In this document: in pieces, positions 1 to 8,234 of the stretch
How positions within the stretch are numbered: position 1 is the stretch's first letter
Layout of the letters: each line of letters opens with the position of its first letter
NCBI RefSeq assembly: GCF_009184895.1
Contig: NZ_WESE01000004.1
Coordinates: 496,001 to 560,000 of the forward strand
From: Nostocoides sp. F2B08
GTDB taxonomy: Bacteria > Actinomycetota > Actinomycetes > Actinomycetales > Dermatophilaceae
Direction of reading: 5' to 3'
Length of the DNA: 64,000 nt
The notes under the pieces: model-generated
Told to the model about the DNA's origin: nothing
Databases searched by the model: none
What the model saw: the letters and a program-made list of their open reading frames with translations, nothing else
Translations under genes and position numbers: made by a program

Positions 1-564
1 CTCGCCATCGCCGGCGACCCCGACCTGTTGTTCCTCGACGAGCCGACCGCCGCGCTCGACGTCACCGCGCGGCGCGAGTTCTGGCACCAGGTCTCGGGAT
101 TCGCCTCACTCGGCAAGACCATCTTGTTCTCCACCCACAACCTCGCCGAGGCCGACGAGTTCGCCGAGCGGGTCGTCGTCATCGCCTCCGGCGCCATCGT
201 CGCCGACGGCCCGCCCGCGCGGATCAAGCAGCTCGTACCGGGGCGCACCCTCACCCTGCGCACCGACGCTCCGGAGCCCTGGCTGCGCTCGCTGCCCGAC
301 GTCCGCGACGTCGCAGCCCTCGACCAACCCCCTAGCGACCGGAGCCCGGGCGGCATCAACGTCGTCGCCGGGACCCGTGCCCTGCGCCTCCAGGTCGTCT
401 CCGCCGAGACCGTGCTGCGTGAGCTCTTCGCCGCCGGCCACGAGGTCGCCGACCTGACCGTCGCCGAAGGCTCCCTCGAGGACGCCTTCGTCCACCTCAC
501 CGGCCGCGACGCGGCACCCGCCGAAGAACCCCTGACCACCGACCGACTGGAGGCCCGGCTGTGA
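1..564 (+). CDS. ABC transporter ATP-binding protein (5' end outside window)
   Basis: C-terminal part of an ABC exporter ATPase that would power the permease that follows. The reading frame is open from base 1. Visible are Walker B and D-loop (LLFLDEPTAALD, residues about 8-20 of the fragment) and the H-loop (FSTHNLAEADEFAERV). A C-terminal tail of about 100 residues follows, as in drug or daunorubicin-type exporters. The Walker A and signature motifs lie upstream of the window. The stop overlaps the permease GTG start by 4 bp (GTGA), so the two are translationally coupled. The substrate cannot be told. Confidence 0.93.
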   Translation, partial: LAIAGDPDLLFLDEPTAALDVTARREFWHQVSGFASLGKTILFSTHNLAEADEFAERVVVIASGAIVADGPPARIKQLVPGRTLTLRTDAPEPWLRSLPDVRDVAALDQPPSDRSPGGINVVAGTRALRLQVVSAETVLRELFAAGHEVADLTVAEGSLEDAFVHLTGRDAAPAEEPLTTDRLEARL

Positions 565-1409
565 GCGCCACCACCGCATACCCCCGCACCACCTCACCCG
601 ATGCGATCCCCGGCAGCGGCACGCCGTATGCGCTGCTCGCCCAGGTGCGCTCCGAGGTCGTCCGCTACCGGCGGATGCCCGAGTACTTCATCGGCGTCGT
701 CGTCCTGCCGATCATCCTCTACGCGATGTTCGGCCTGCCGAACGCCGGCTCCAGCCTGCCCGAGGGCACGACCGTGACGGCCATACTCTTCGTATCCTTC
801 GCGTGCTACGGCGTCGTCTCACAGGCGCTGTTCTCCTTCGGCGCCGAGCTCGCGACCGAGCGTCAGAAGGGCTGGCTGCGCCGACTGCGGGCGACCCCGA
901 TGCCGATGTGGCTGTACTTCACCGGCAAGCTCGCCCTCAACGTCGTCTTCATCCTCGCCATCATCGGCGGCCTCATCGCTCTCGCGGCCACCGCCGGGCA
1001 GGCGAACTTCGAGGTCGACGCGCTGCTCCGGACCGTCGGGGTCCTCGTCCTCGGGACCGTCGCGTTCTCGCCGATGGGCGCCGCGATCGCGTACTGGGTC
1101 CGTCCCAAGGCTGCGACGACGATCGTCAACCTCGTCTTCCTGCCGTTGGCCTTCATGTCCGGCTTCTTCTTCTCGCTCTCGTCGCTGCCGCAGGTGCTGC
1201 AGGACATCGCCCCCTTCCTCCCGACGTACCACTTCGGCCAGCTCGCCTGGGGCGCGATGGCGCCGTCGGAGGCCGACCGTCTCGCCTTCGGCCTGCCGCA
1301 GGCGACCGACCCCGCGCTCAGCGCCGCTGTCGTCGCGGGCTGGTTCGTCCTCTGCTCCGTCATCGCCGCCGCCGGCTACCGCCGCGAGCTCGAGCGGGAG
1401 CGCGACTGA
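561..1409 (+). CDS. ABC-2 type transporter permease
   Basis: Integral membrane subunit of the exporter whose ATPase precedes it; start GTG at 561 overlaps the ATPase stop. 282 residues with a cytoplasmic N-terminus and about six hydrophobic segments (near residues 40-60, 70-90, 125-145, 160-180, 190-215 and 250-270). The fold and length match ABC-2 permeases of the DrrB/YadH type. The segment ELATERQKGWLRRLRATP before the third membrane span is typical of the family. Substrate unknown. Confidence 0.9.
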   Translation: MSATTAYPRTTSPDAIPGSGTPYALLAQVRSEVVRYRRMPEYFIGVVVLPIILYAMFGLPNAGSSLPEGTTVTAILFVSFACYGVVSQALFSFGAELATERQKGWLRRLRATPMPMWLYFTGKLALNVVFILAIIGGLIALAATAGQANFEVDALLRTVGVLVLGTVAFSPMGAAIAYWVRPKAATTIVNLVFLPLAFMSGFFFSLSSLPQVLQDIAPFLPTYHFGQLAWGAMAPSEADRLAFGLPQATDPALSAAVVAGWFVLCSVIAAAGYRRELERERD

Positions 1410-1537
1410 GGCCGACGGGTCCGCTCGAGCACCCTCCCAGCCGGCGGCGTCCTTCGGGCTCGGGTGACACCGCGAGCTCCGCCGAGATCCTCCCTCCGAC
1501 GGCTGCACCATGCCATGCGCCGATCGCGCTGGGGGCC

Positions 1538-1543
1538 TACCCT
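1538..1543 (+). promoter_or_regulatory. -10 element of a leaderless promoter (TACCCT)
   Basis: TANNNT hexamer ending 7 nt before the ATG at 1551. No ribosome binding site lies between, so transcription probably starts at or next to the start codon. Confidence 0.45.
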
Positions 1544-1550
1544 GCAGTGC

Positions 1551-1907
1551 ATGGGCACCACGTCGGGGATCGTTCTCAAGGCAGTGGGGTGGATCCTTGT
1601 CGGGCTCTTCGTCTGGGTCATCGGCGTCTTCGGGATCGCCCGCGGGCTCGAGGACCGGTGCCTCCTCGTCGCGGATGAGCAGGGCTATGGCGCGAGCACG
1701 CAGACGTCGTCGATCTGGCCTCCTCGGTTCACCTGCGAGCTGAGCGGGCCCGATGGCGCGTCCGAGACCAGCACCGTCGTGAGCCAGCCGGCGGTGGCAC
1801 TCCTGCGTTCCGGGTGGACGCTCGGCTTCCCCGCCGTCTGGCTCGCTGTGGGGGTCCTGGTCCTCGTCCGACGGACCTCGCGGGACGAGGTCCTGCCGAC
1901 CGGCTGA
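1551..1907 (+). CDS. Small two-span membrane protein, function unknown
   Basis: 118 residues. One hydrophobic segment near the N-terminus (residues about 7-28), an extracytoplasmic-looking middle with two Cys (RCLL and FTCELSG), then a second hydrophobic segment (about 85-105) followed by a basic tail (VRRTS). I do not recognise the family. The start was placed at ATG 1551 because of the -10 element 7 nt upstream; earlier in-frame starts (GTG 1464, ATG 1515) have no better signal. It stands alone between the ABC operon and the large secreted protein gene. Confidence 0.6.
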   Translation: MGTTSGIVLKAVGWILVGLFVWVIGVFGIARGLEDRCLLVADEQGYGASTQTSSIWPPRFTCELSGPDGASETSTVVSQPAVALLRSGWTLGFPAVWLAVGVLVLVRRTSRDEVLPTG

Positions 1908-2005
1908 CGCGGCGAAATCCCCGCCCACGTGCGCGTTCTCAGTTCGACGAGCGCTCGACGGGCCCCCGTGGTAGGAATGTCCCACTCATCAGGGGAGCGG
2001 GGAAC

Positions 2006-4648
2006 ATGATGTCTATCCGACGCAGCATGGCCGCGGCAGTCGCGACGACAGTGATGGTGCTCGCCTACGCACCCGCCCTGGCGAGAGCGGACATCGCCGA
2101 GGGCGCCGCAGACTGCGCAGCAGCAACGATCGTCGGAACCGACGGCGACGACGTGCTCGTCGGCACCGCGGGTTCCGATGTGATCCGCGCCGGCTCAGGC
2201 GATGACGTCGTCTACGGGCTCGGCGGCGACGACGTGCTCTGTGGCGGGAACGGTGTCGATCGACTGTTCGGCGGGCCGGGGGACGACACGATCGACGGCG
2301 GCAACGGAGACGACCTGGCGGTCGGCGAGGACGGTGCCGACCGGGTCGACGGCGCTCGGGGGAACGACACCGTCTTCGGCGGCGCGGGCTCGGACAGCCT
2401 CGAAGGCGCGGAGGGGAACGATGTGCTGGGGGGTGGCACCGCCTCCGACCGGCTCGGCGGCTCGCGCGGTGACGATGTGCTCGTCGGGGGCGGCGACTCG
2501 GACTCGGTCGCCGGTGGCGCGGGCTCCGACACCTGCACGGCCGAAGAGACGGACACGTGTGAGGTGCCCGGCCCCACAGGCGAAGACGTCGTCGTCGAAC
2601 TCTCTGCTCCGCCCAGTGCGACGAACGACCCATTCGACGTCACGGTGGACGCCAGTGCGCCACGGGGCGTGGCCCTGGTGCTGCTCGAGGTCAACGGTGA
2701 ACTGACGGCGGATCGCTCGATCGAGCCGCCGAGCCCGACGCTCGCCACAACGTTCACCCTCGACCCTGCCGATCTGCCCAACGGACTCGTGGGTCTCACA
2801 GTCGTCGTCTACGACCGCGATGGCAACGAGGTGCGCAGTGCCCCTGCGGTCGTCGACGTGCAGCGGCTGCTCGGCTACGAGGGTCCGTCCACGTCGGCTC
2901 GCCTGGCCTCACCCACGCCGCTGAGCGACCTTGCCCCCATTCTGCGGCTCGTGGACGCACCGATAGCCGAGTTCCGTCACACCCGGGAGGCGGCCGAGCC
3001 GCTCCCCGTGCCACGACAGATCTCCGAGAGGGCCAGCGCGCGCGGCGTCACGGTCGACCCCGGGGGCACCGACCTCGTCGGCGGTTTCTACGGTCGGGGC
3101 CTGGCTCTCGAGGATCAGTTCGCGCTCTATGCCGGCCTGTCGAAGGAGGCGGACGGCGACCCCCGCGTCACCGGGATCCGCTTCAGCGGCGCACTCGACG
3201 ACCGCCAGCGCGCCCTGCTCGGATCGCTTGTCCAGTCGTATGCCGCGGTGCCCGGCCAGACAGTCGGCGAGCCCGAATCCGTGGAGCAGGAGGCGCCCGC
3301 CCCGGCGGCTCGCGCGGCCCTTGGCCCGACGACTCCGACTCCCAAGCCGAGCGACCTCGACGAGGCCTACGCCACCGACCCGGGACCGGCCCAGCGCAGC
3401 GCGGCTCTCGCGGCGGACGACGTGGTCTCGGACATCGATGAGCAGGTCTACTGGCCCACGTTCGGGCAGCTCGACACGACCGAGTACACCGAGCGGATCG
3501 TGCGCCCGTTCTGGTTCGACTCGGAGAACGACCGGGTCGCGTTCCAGCACGACATGGTCTGGGTCCCTGGCGTGTTGGACAACTTCGGGTCGCTGAACCG
3601 GGCCTACGAGCACGACCTCAAGACGAGCACCGACGCGCTGACCCTCGGCTCTCGTGGCTTCATCGGCTGCGTCTTCGTCAACCCCTTCACGTCATACGAC
3701 GACGCGTTCTACGCCTACCGCGAGGGTGGGGTCTCCTGGGAGACCAACGTCCCGGACGACGCCGACCCGTACTTCGACACGGACCTGTCCGACGGGTGCG
3801 GGATCGAGGACCTCTCGGTCGGCATCCGCGCTCCGGAGATCCTCGACGACGGCCTCGCCGAGGGTCACTCGACCCACTACTGGTTCACCGTCGACAGCGC
3901 CCGCGGGAACCCCGAGACGGGCGACTTCACCTACTCGGCGCAACGCCTCACCCGCCTCGGCGACACGGCCTGCTGGTTCCTGGGCACGGCGAACTGCACC
4001 GGCCTCGATCCGGACGAGACCGTCAGCCGCTTCTTCGTGCGCACGGGCGGCGACCTCGTCCCGGGAATCACGCTCCCGGTGTGCTTCACGTGGCAGTGGG
4101 AGCCCGACCCGGACCTCACGAGCAACAACGTCGGCTCGCGGTGCAGCGGCGACTCCGACGGTGACGGGTGGGACGACACCGTGGACTGCGAACCGGACGA
4201 CCCGGCCATCAATCCGGGAGCGATCGACATCCCGAACGACGGGATCGACCAGAACTGCGACGGCTCGGACCTCGTGGTCGGCGACGGCACCCTACGGTTC
4301 ACCCTGATCTGGGACAACGACAACGACCAGGACCTCCACGTCATCGAACCGGACGGCACCCGGATCTGGTACGCCTCGCCCGGTCCGTCCCCCACGGGCG
4401 GCCGCCTCGACCGTGACGACAACGTCGGCGTGTGCGGAGTCGACCCCGAGCCCGGCGGGGTGGAGAACACCTTCTGGCCGGCCGATCGCGCGGCGCCCTT
4501 CGGGACCTACACCGTCGAGGTCCGGCAGTACAGCAGCTGCGGCACGCCCGCGGAGTGGACGCTGCTCATCTACGCCAACGACGAGCTGCAGGTCACCTCG
4601 AGCGGAACCGGCAGTGGGGTCGTGACCTTCGCCTGGGACGGTCAGTAG
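2006..4648 (+). CDS. Secreted calcium-binding RTX-like protein with MopE-type metal motif and DUF2135-like C-terminus
   Basis: 880 residues, predicted exported. The signal peptide is residues 1 to about 28 (SIRR, then a hydrophobic core, then ALARA). Glycine/aspartate nonapeptides of the hemolysin type (GGDDVL, GGPGDDTIDGG, GGAGSDSL) run through about residues 44-178 and should form a Ca2+-loaded beta-roll. Next come a beta-rich domain (about 185-290) and a long unrecognised middle. Near residues 712-755 is a putative metal-binding motif of the MopE type (DSDGDGWDD, DCEPDDPAINPGA, DQNCDG). The last ~115 residues (LIWDNDNDQDLHVIEPDG, GGRLDRDD, GTYTVEVRQY) resemble DUF2135. Start ATG 2006 follows an AGGGGAG ribosome site; the open frame further upstream is non-coding in character. 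Probably a surface or extracellular binding protein rather than a toxin. Confidence 0.8.
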   Translation: MMSIRRSMAAAVATTVMVLAYAPALARADIAEGAADCAAATIVGTDGDDVLVGTAGSDVIRAGSGDDVVYGLGGDDVLCGGNGVDRLFGGPGDDTIDGGNGDDLAVGEDGADRVDGARGNDTVFGGAGSDSLEGAEGNDVLGGGTASDRLGGSRGDDVLVGGGDSDSVAGGAGSDTCTAEETDTCEVPGPTGEDVVVELSAPPSATNDPFDVTVDASAPRGVALVLLEVNGELTADRSIEPPSPTLATTFTLDPADLPNGLVGLTVVVYDRDGNEVRSAPAVVDVQRLLGYEGPSTSARLASPTPLSDLAPILRLVDAPIAEFRHTREAAEPLPVPRQISERASARGVTVDPGGTDLVGGFYGRGLALEDQFALYAGLSKEADGDPRVTGIRFSGALDDRQRALLGSLVQSYAAVPGQTVGEPESVEQEAPAPAARAALGPTTPTPKPSDLDEAYATDPGPAQRSAALAADDVVSDIDEQVYWPTFGQLDTTEYTERIVRPFWFDSENDRVAFQHDMVWVPGVLDNFGSLNRAYEHDLKTSTDALTLGSRGFIGCVFVNPFTSYDDAFYAYREGGVSWETNVPDDADPYFDTDLSDGCGIEDLSVGIRAPEILDDGLAEGHSTHYWFTVDSARGNPETGDFTYSAQRLTRLGDTACWFLGTANCTGLDPDETVSRFFVRTGGDLVPGITLPVCFTWQWEPDPDLTSNNVGSRCSGDSDGDGWDDTVDCEPDDPAINPGAIDIPNDGIDQNCDGSDLVVGDGTLRFTLIWDNDNDQDLHVIEPDGTRIWYASPGPSPTGGRLDRDDNVGVCGVDPEPGGVENTFWPADRAAPFGTYTVEVRQYSSCGTPAEWTLLIYANDELQVTSSGTGSGVVTFAWDGQ

Positions 4649-4759
4649 GCCCATATCGGCCAGCCTCACATCAGCCAGGTCAGCCTGACCACAGCCCGCG
4701 ACGAGAATGGCCGCCGTCGCTATCGTGGGCAGGGTTCGCGACGTGAGGATGGAGCCGAC

Positions 4760-5161
4760 ATGGACAAGGCACGCACGGGTCGGTCGACCAGGAAGCCACC
4801 GGAGCCGTCCGACAGCCACGACGTCATCGACGCGTGGATGCGCAGCCAGATGCCCGACCTCCAGCCGGTCGTCACGGGCCTCGACGGACTGATCCAGGAC
4901 ACCCTCTCCGACCTGCACTACGCCGTGAAGTGGAAGAAGGCCTACTACGGGGTGCCGGAGCAGGGCTGGGTCATCGAGATGGTGGCCTACGACGTCTCGG
5001 TGAACATCGTCTTCCTCGGCGGGGCGGACCTCGACCCGCCTCCGCCGCTGGGGGACTCCGACCGGTCGCGCTATCTGAAGGTCAAGTCATGGGACGAGGT
5101 CGACCACGCACAGGTGCGCGGCTGGATCCGGCAGGCCGGCACCGTCGCCGGCTGGTCCTGA
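4760..5161 (+). CDS. DUF1801 (YdhG-like) domain protein
   Basis: 133 residues. The block DTLSDLHYAVKWKKAYYGV followed by a Trp-containing strand, and the C-terminal YLKVKSWDEVDHAQVRGWI, fit the DUF1801 family, small cytoplasmic proteins related to iron-chaperone-like YdhG folds. The start ATG 4760 has GGATGGAG upstream. Monocistronic; a TATCGT -10-like hexamer lies at about 4719. Biochemical role unknown. Confidence 0.75.
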   Translation: MDKARTGRSTRKPPEPSDSHDVIDAWMRSQMPDLQPVVTGLDGLIQDTLSDLHYAVKWKKAYYGVPEQGWVIEMVAYDVSVNIVFLGGADLDPPPPLGDSDRSRYLKVKSWDEVDHAQVRGWIRQAGTVAGWS

Positions 5162-5282
5162 CCACGGCTCGCGGTATGCCTCACGCCGGCGCCGGAGGGC
5201 TGTCACCGAGCACGCAGCGAGGGGACTCGTCGGCGCGATGTGACGTCGTGCGGGGTGCCGCCGATCCGGGTTGGTCGGTGGA

Positions 5283-5288
5283 TACCGT
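5283..5288 (+). promoter_or_regulatory. -10 element of a leaderless promoter (TACCGT)
   Basis: TANNNT hexamer ending 5 nt before GTG 5294, with no room for a ribosome binding site. It supports the GTG start over ATG 5324. Confidence 0.4.
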
Positions 5289-5293
5289 GTGAG

Positions 5294-6565
5294 GTGAACG
5301 CCCCGACCGACGAACGGGAACGCATGAGCCCACGACGCGCTAATCCCTGGCTGGCCCTGGTCAACGACACCATCAGCTGGAGGGACTTCGTCGACTACCG
5401 GCGCAGCTTCGAGGTGGCGCAGGCCGGCGAGAACGTCCTCGAGCGGCTGACCGCCGAGCTCGACGAGCACGGCGCCGCGGTCGCCGACGAGATCGGGCCT
5501 GCGGCGAAGCGCCTGATGATCCGCCTGCAGCAGATCCAGATGCACGCGAACGACTCCTCGGGCGTGATCGGCGGGGCCTGCCAGGCCGCCCTCGACCTCT
5601 ATGCGCGGTGCTGCCGCGAGGGCAGCCCGGACGCGGTCAAGCTGGCCCGCTGGATCGTCACCGCCCGCGAGGACTCACCCGGCTGGCCGAACATCACCCT
5701 CGAGCCCTTCGCGCCCGCGCTGACGGAGCCCGCTTGGACGACCTACCGCGCGGCGGTCGCCGAGCTCGACGCGAGGACCGAGCCGGGCCCGTACGGCACC
5801 GACCGCTTCGAGGTCGAACGGATGCTTCTCGAGCTGCTCGACCACGACGGTGACATCGACGGGGCGATCCGGCTGCTGTCCGAGCGGAAGGCCCCCAGAT
5901 TCGGTGCGATCATCACGCGGCTGCTCGCGGTCGACCGCACCGACGAGGCGATGGACTGGCTCGACCGAGCCGTCGCGGCAGGTCGCATCTGGCACCAGGA
6001 CGACGACTACCACCTCGCCTACGGCACCGCCGCCGACCTGTACGCGCAGGCCGGCCGGGTCGAGGACGGCATCGAGGTCCTCCGCGGCGGCTTCCGACGA
6101 CACGCCGGACCGGACTCGTACCGCTCCCTGGTCGGCTTCGCCACCACGCACAGCCGCGGGGAGGCCGAGCGGGACTGGGCCATCGCGGAGGCCGCCCGCC
6201 AGGCCGGCCTGACCGACGGCGGAGCACTGGTCGGGATCCATCTCTCCACCGGCGACGAGGAGGCCGCGTGGGCCGCCGCTCGAGACTACGGCGCCGGGGT
6301 CTACTGGTCGGAGCTGGCGACGTGCTTCCGAACCAGCCACCCCGACCGGGCCGGGGAGCTCCATGCGATGCAGCTGCCCGGCATGCTCGCCGTCGCCAAC
6401 ACCCGCGCCTACCCCGGCATCGCCCGGCACCTGGTCGAGATGGAGCACCTGTATGCGAGGGCCGGCCGCTCCGACGAGTTCCGTTCTCTCATGGCCGAGC
6501 TGCGCTCCACGTATGCCCGGCGCCCCTCGTTCATCAAGGCTCTCGACAAGCGCGCGCTGCCGTAG
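5294..6565 (+). CDS. Hypothetical helical-repeat (TPR-like) protein
   Basis: 423 residues from GTG 5294 (alternative ATG 5324, 10 codons later). Mostly alpha-helical, with repeated helix pairs of TPR-like character: DIDGAIRLLSERKAP, RTDEAMDWLDRAVAAG, and AADLYAQAGRVEDGIEVLRGG. Another pair near the end reads LYARAGRSDEFRSLMAELR. No catalytic motif is visible. Possibly a scaffold or a DUF6880-like protein, but I cannot confirm the family. Its 3' end overlaps by 32 bp the end of the convergent gene at 6534-6767. Confidence 0.7.
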   Translation: MNAPTDERERMSPRRANPWLALVNDTISWRDFVDYRRSFEVAQAGENVLERLTAELDEHGAAVADEIGPAAKRLMIRLQQIQMHANDSSGVIGGACQAALDLYARCCREGSPDAVKLARWIVTAREDSPGWPNITLEPFAPALTEPAWTTYRAAVAELDARTEPGPYGTDRFEVERMLLELLDHDGDIDGAIRLLSERKAPRFGAIITRLLAVDRTDEAMDWLDRAVAAGRIWHQDDDYHLAYGTAADLYAQAGRVEDGIEVLRGGFRRHAGPDSYRSLVGFATTHSRGEAERDWAIAEAARQAGLTDGGALVGIHLSTGDEEAAWAAARDYGAGVYWSELATCFRTSHPDRAGELHAMQLPGMLAVANTRAYPGIARHLVEMEHLYARAGRSDEFRSLMAELRSTYARRPSFIKALDKRALP

Positions 6566-6767
6566 GCGAGACCGCGACCAGAGCTGCACCGGTATCCCGC
6601 AGCCGGGTGAGGATGCCGTGCAGCTGTGCCTGGTCGACCGGGCCGGTCCGCAGGGTGGTCGTGCCGTCGTCGCGGTGGACGAGGTCGGTGCAGCCGGTCC
6701 ACGCGGTCCAGTGGTCGGCCAGATGCCCGCGCACCTGGATCGCGTAGACCTCGCCGTCGGTGCTCAC
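6534..6767 (-). CDS. Small conserved hypothetical protein (77 aa)
   Basis: Starts at GTG 6767, overlapping the stop of the DUF2306 gene by 4 bp (GTGA), so it is the third gene of the minus-strand operon. The sequence (YAIQVRGHLADHWTAWTG, then DGTTTLRTGPVDQAQLHGIL, then a basic tail) matches a very common short actinobacterial family often annotated only as hypothetical. It is predicted to fold as a small beta-alpha domain. It overlaps the 3' end of the convergent gene by 32 bp. It is easily missed because an antisense frame of neighbouring genes reads through it. Confidence 0.72.
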   Translation of the reverse strand: MSTDGEVYAIQVRGHLADHWTAWTGCTDLVHRDDGTTTLRTGPVDQAQLHGILTRLRDTGAALVAVSPTAARACREP

Positions 6768-7441
6768 CACGTCCTCGGGTCGCTCCGGCGTCGGATCGCC
6801 CACTCGGCGACCGCGAGGTTGACGACCCAGCCGGCTCCCTTGGCCACATCGCCGACGAGCACACCTTCGCCGAACAGCGCCTCGGCGAACCCCTCGGTGA
6901 ACACCTGCGTGCCGGCCCCAAGCCCGATCGCGTAGGCGCGGATGACCCACGTGCGATGACTGTGGACCTCGCCGCGCCGGATCGCGACGAACCCGAGCAC
7001 CAGGCTGACGAGCATCGCCGTGCCGAAGACGAGCCGGAATGCATACAGCAGCGCGCCTGTGCCCGGCTGTGCCTCGTAGAACACGGTCAGCCAGAGCGCC
7101 GAGCCGCCGACGGCGAGCCCGGTCACCATCAGCGCGCGCCCCGCCCGACGGTGCCAGCGACGGTGCGAGCGCCGGAAGCGCGGCAGGAACTGCAGCACAC
7201 CCACGAGCGCGAACAGCGCCGAACCGACGATGTGCACGATGAGCGCGACCGGGACCTCGCCGAACCGGGGGTCCGCCGGCCTCACCTCCGGCCCGCCCGC
7301 GAGCTCCATCAGCCGCAGGGCCCCGGCCAACAACGGGATGGCGCTGAGGAGCACGAGCCCGACCGCGAGCCTCCACCCACTCCCACTCCGGACACTCGAC
7401 CGCGGCGCGGCCGGGTGCCCGGAGACCTGAAGGACGCTCAT
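6764..7441 (-). CDS. DUF2306 family membrane protein
   Basis: 225 residues, six or so hydrophobic segments. The signature block LIVHIVGSALFALVGVLQF followed by RRSHRRWHRRAGR, and later EVHSHRTWVIRAYA, is typical of DUF2306 integral membrane proteins. Several conserved His lie at membrane edges and might bind heme or metal. Start ATG 7441 overlaps the stop of the upstream gene by 4 bp and its own stop overlaps the next gene, so this is the middle of a tightly coupled operon. Confidence 0.85.
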   Translation of the reverse strand: MSVLQVSGHPAAPRSSVRSGSGWRLAVGLVLLSAIPLLAGALRLMELAGGPEVRPADPRFGEVPVALIVHIVGSALFALVGVLQFLPRFRRSHRRWHRRAGRALMVTGLAVGGSALWLTVFYEAQPGTGALLYAFRLVFGTAMLVSLVLGFVAIRRGEVHSHRTWVIRAYAIGLGAGTQVFTEGFAEALFGEGVLVGDVAKGAGWVVNLAVAEWAIRRRSDPRTW

Positions 7442-8112
7442 CGCACCGCTGCCGGCTCGAACGCCGCGGCGGGAACAGCGGCCGGGTCCTGGACACTACG
7501 CCGCAACGAGAGACCCAGTCCGATGAGCGCGATGCCCATCGGCACGGCGAAGGGCCGGTTGAACGACTCGGGCAACACCGCCAGCGCGAGCGCCGAGACG
7601 GTCGCGAGAGCCAGCAGCGCGCTGGCCCAGCGGGCCAGGACGTTCGCCCGGAACAGGGCGACGCCGAAGACCAGCCCGCCCAGCGCATACCCGATCGCGG
7701 AGATGAGGAGCAGCTCGTGCAGGTGACCGATCTGACCGGAGGCCGGCCCGCCGACGGCCTGGTCCAGCACCCGCTGGACGAAGACGGGGTCGCTCGCGGC
7801 GACGCTCGGCAGGACGAAGCCGACGATGCACTGCAGGGCGAAGATGGCGAGGTATCCCACGGAGAGCAGGGCGAACCCGACCAGGCCGAGGACGCCGATC
7901 CGGCGGACCTGGCGCAGGTACATCCCGGTGAACCCGACGAGCGCGAGAGCCGCCATGACCGCCTTCGCGCTCTCGCGCACGACCATCTCGGTGGTGAGCA
8001 GATGCGCGACGTCGGCGGGCGGGTGGTTGATCTGGACGGCGATGAAGATGGCACCCGCGGCCGCGGCGCACATCCCGGCTGCTCGGGTCAGGGCGGTGGG
8101 GGTGATGGTCAT
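7438..8112 (-). CDS. DUF4386-like multi-span membrane protein
   Basis: 224 residues, about seven hydrophobic segments; the pattern FIAVQINHPPAD in the first loop and QIGHLHELLLISAIGYALGGL is like DUF4386-type proteins. Start ATG 8112 has GAGGAG 6 nt upstream. First gene of the three-gene operon with the DUF2306 protein and the 77-residue protein. It lies directly downstream of the MalT-like regulator on the same strand, across a 122-bp gap that probably holds its own promoter. Function unknown. Confidence 0.75.
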   Translation of the reverse strand: MTITPTALTRAAGMCAAAAGAIFIAVQINHPPADVAHLLTTEMVVRESAKAVMAALALVGFTGMYLRQVRRIGVLGLVGFALLSVGYLAIFALQCIVGFVLPSVAASDPVFVQRVLDQAVGGPASGQIGHLHELLLISAIGYALGGLVFGVALFRANVLARWASALLALATVSALALAVLPESFNRPFAVPMGIALIGLGLSLRRSVQDPAAVPAAAFEPAAVR

Positions 8113-8234
8113 GACTGCTCCTCGTTCGGTGCGGGTCGACCGGTCGGTCCGGCCGGGTCCCTCGACCGTAGGAGCGGGCGTGATGACGCCACATCGCACG
8201 ATGATGCGACCGAGGTGGTGATCCTCCACCGTCG

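Noticed and set aside
819-1985. A 388-codon minus-strand open frame over the ABC permease and the next gene
   Set aside because: Low-complexity Arg/Asp/Gly composition and no motif; the plus-strand permease explains the region.
2140-2545. RTX repeats suggesting a secreted toxin
   Set aside because: Only the calcium-binding repeats are seen. There is no pore-forming or enzymatic domain, no acyltransferase gene and no type I secretion genes nearby; an N-terminal signal peptide is present instead.
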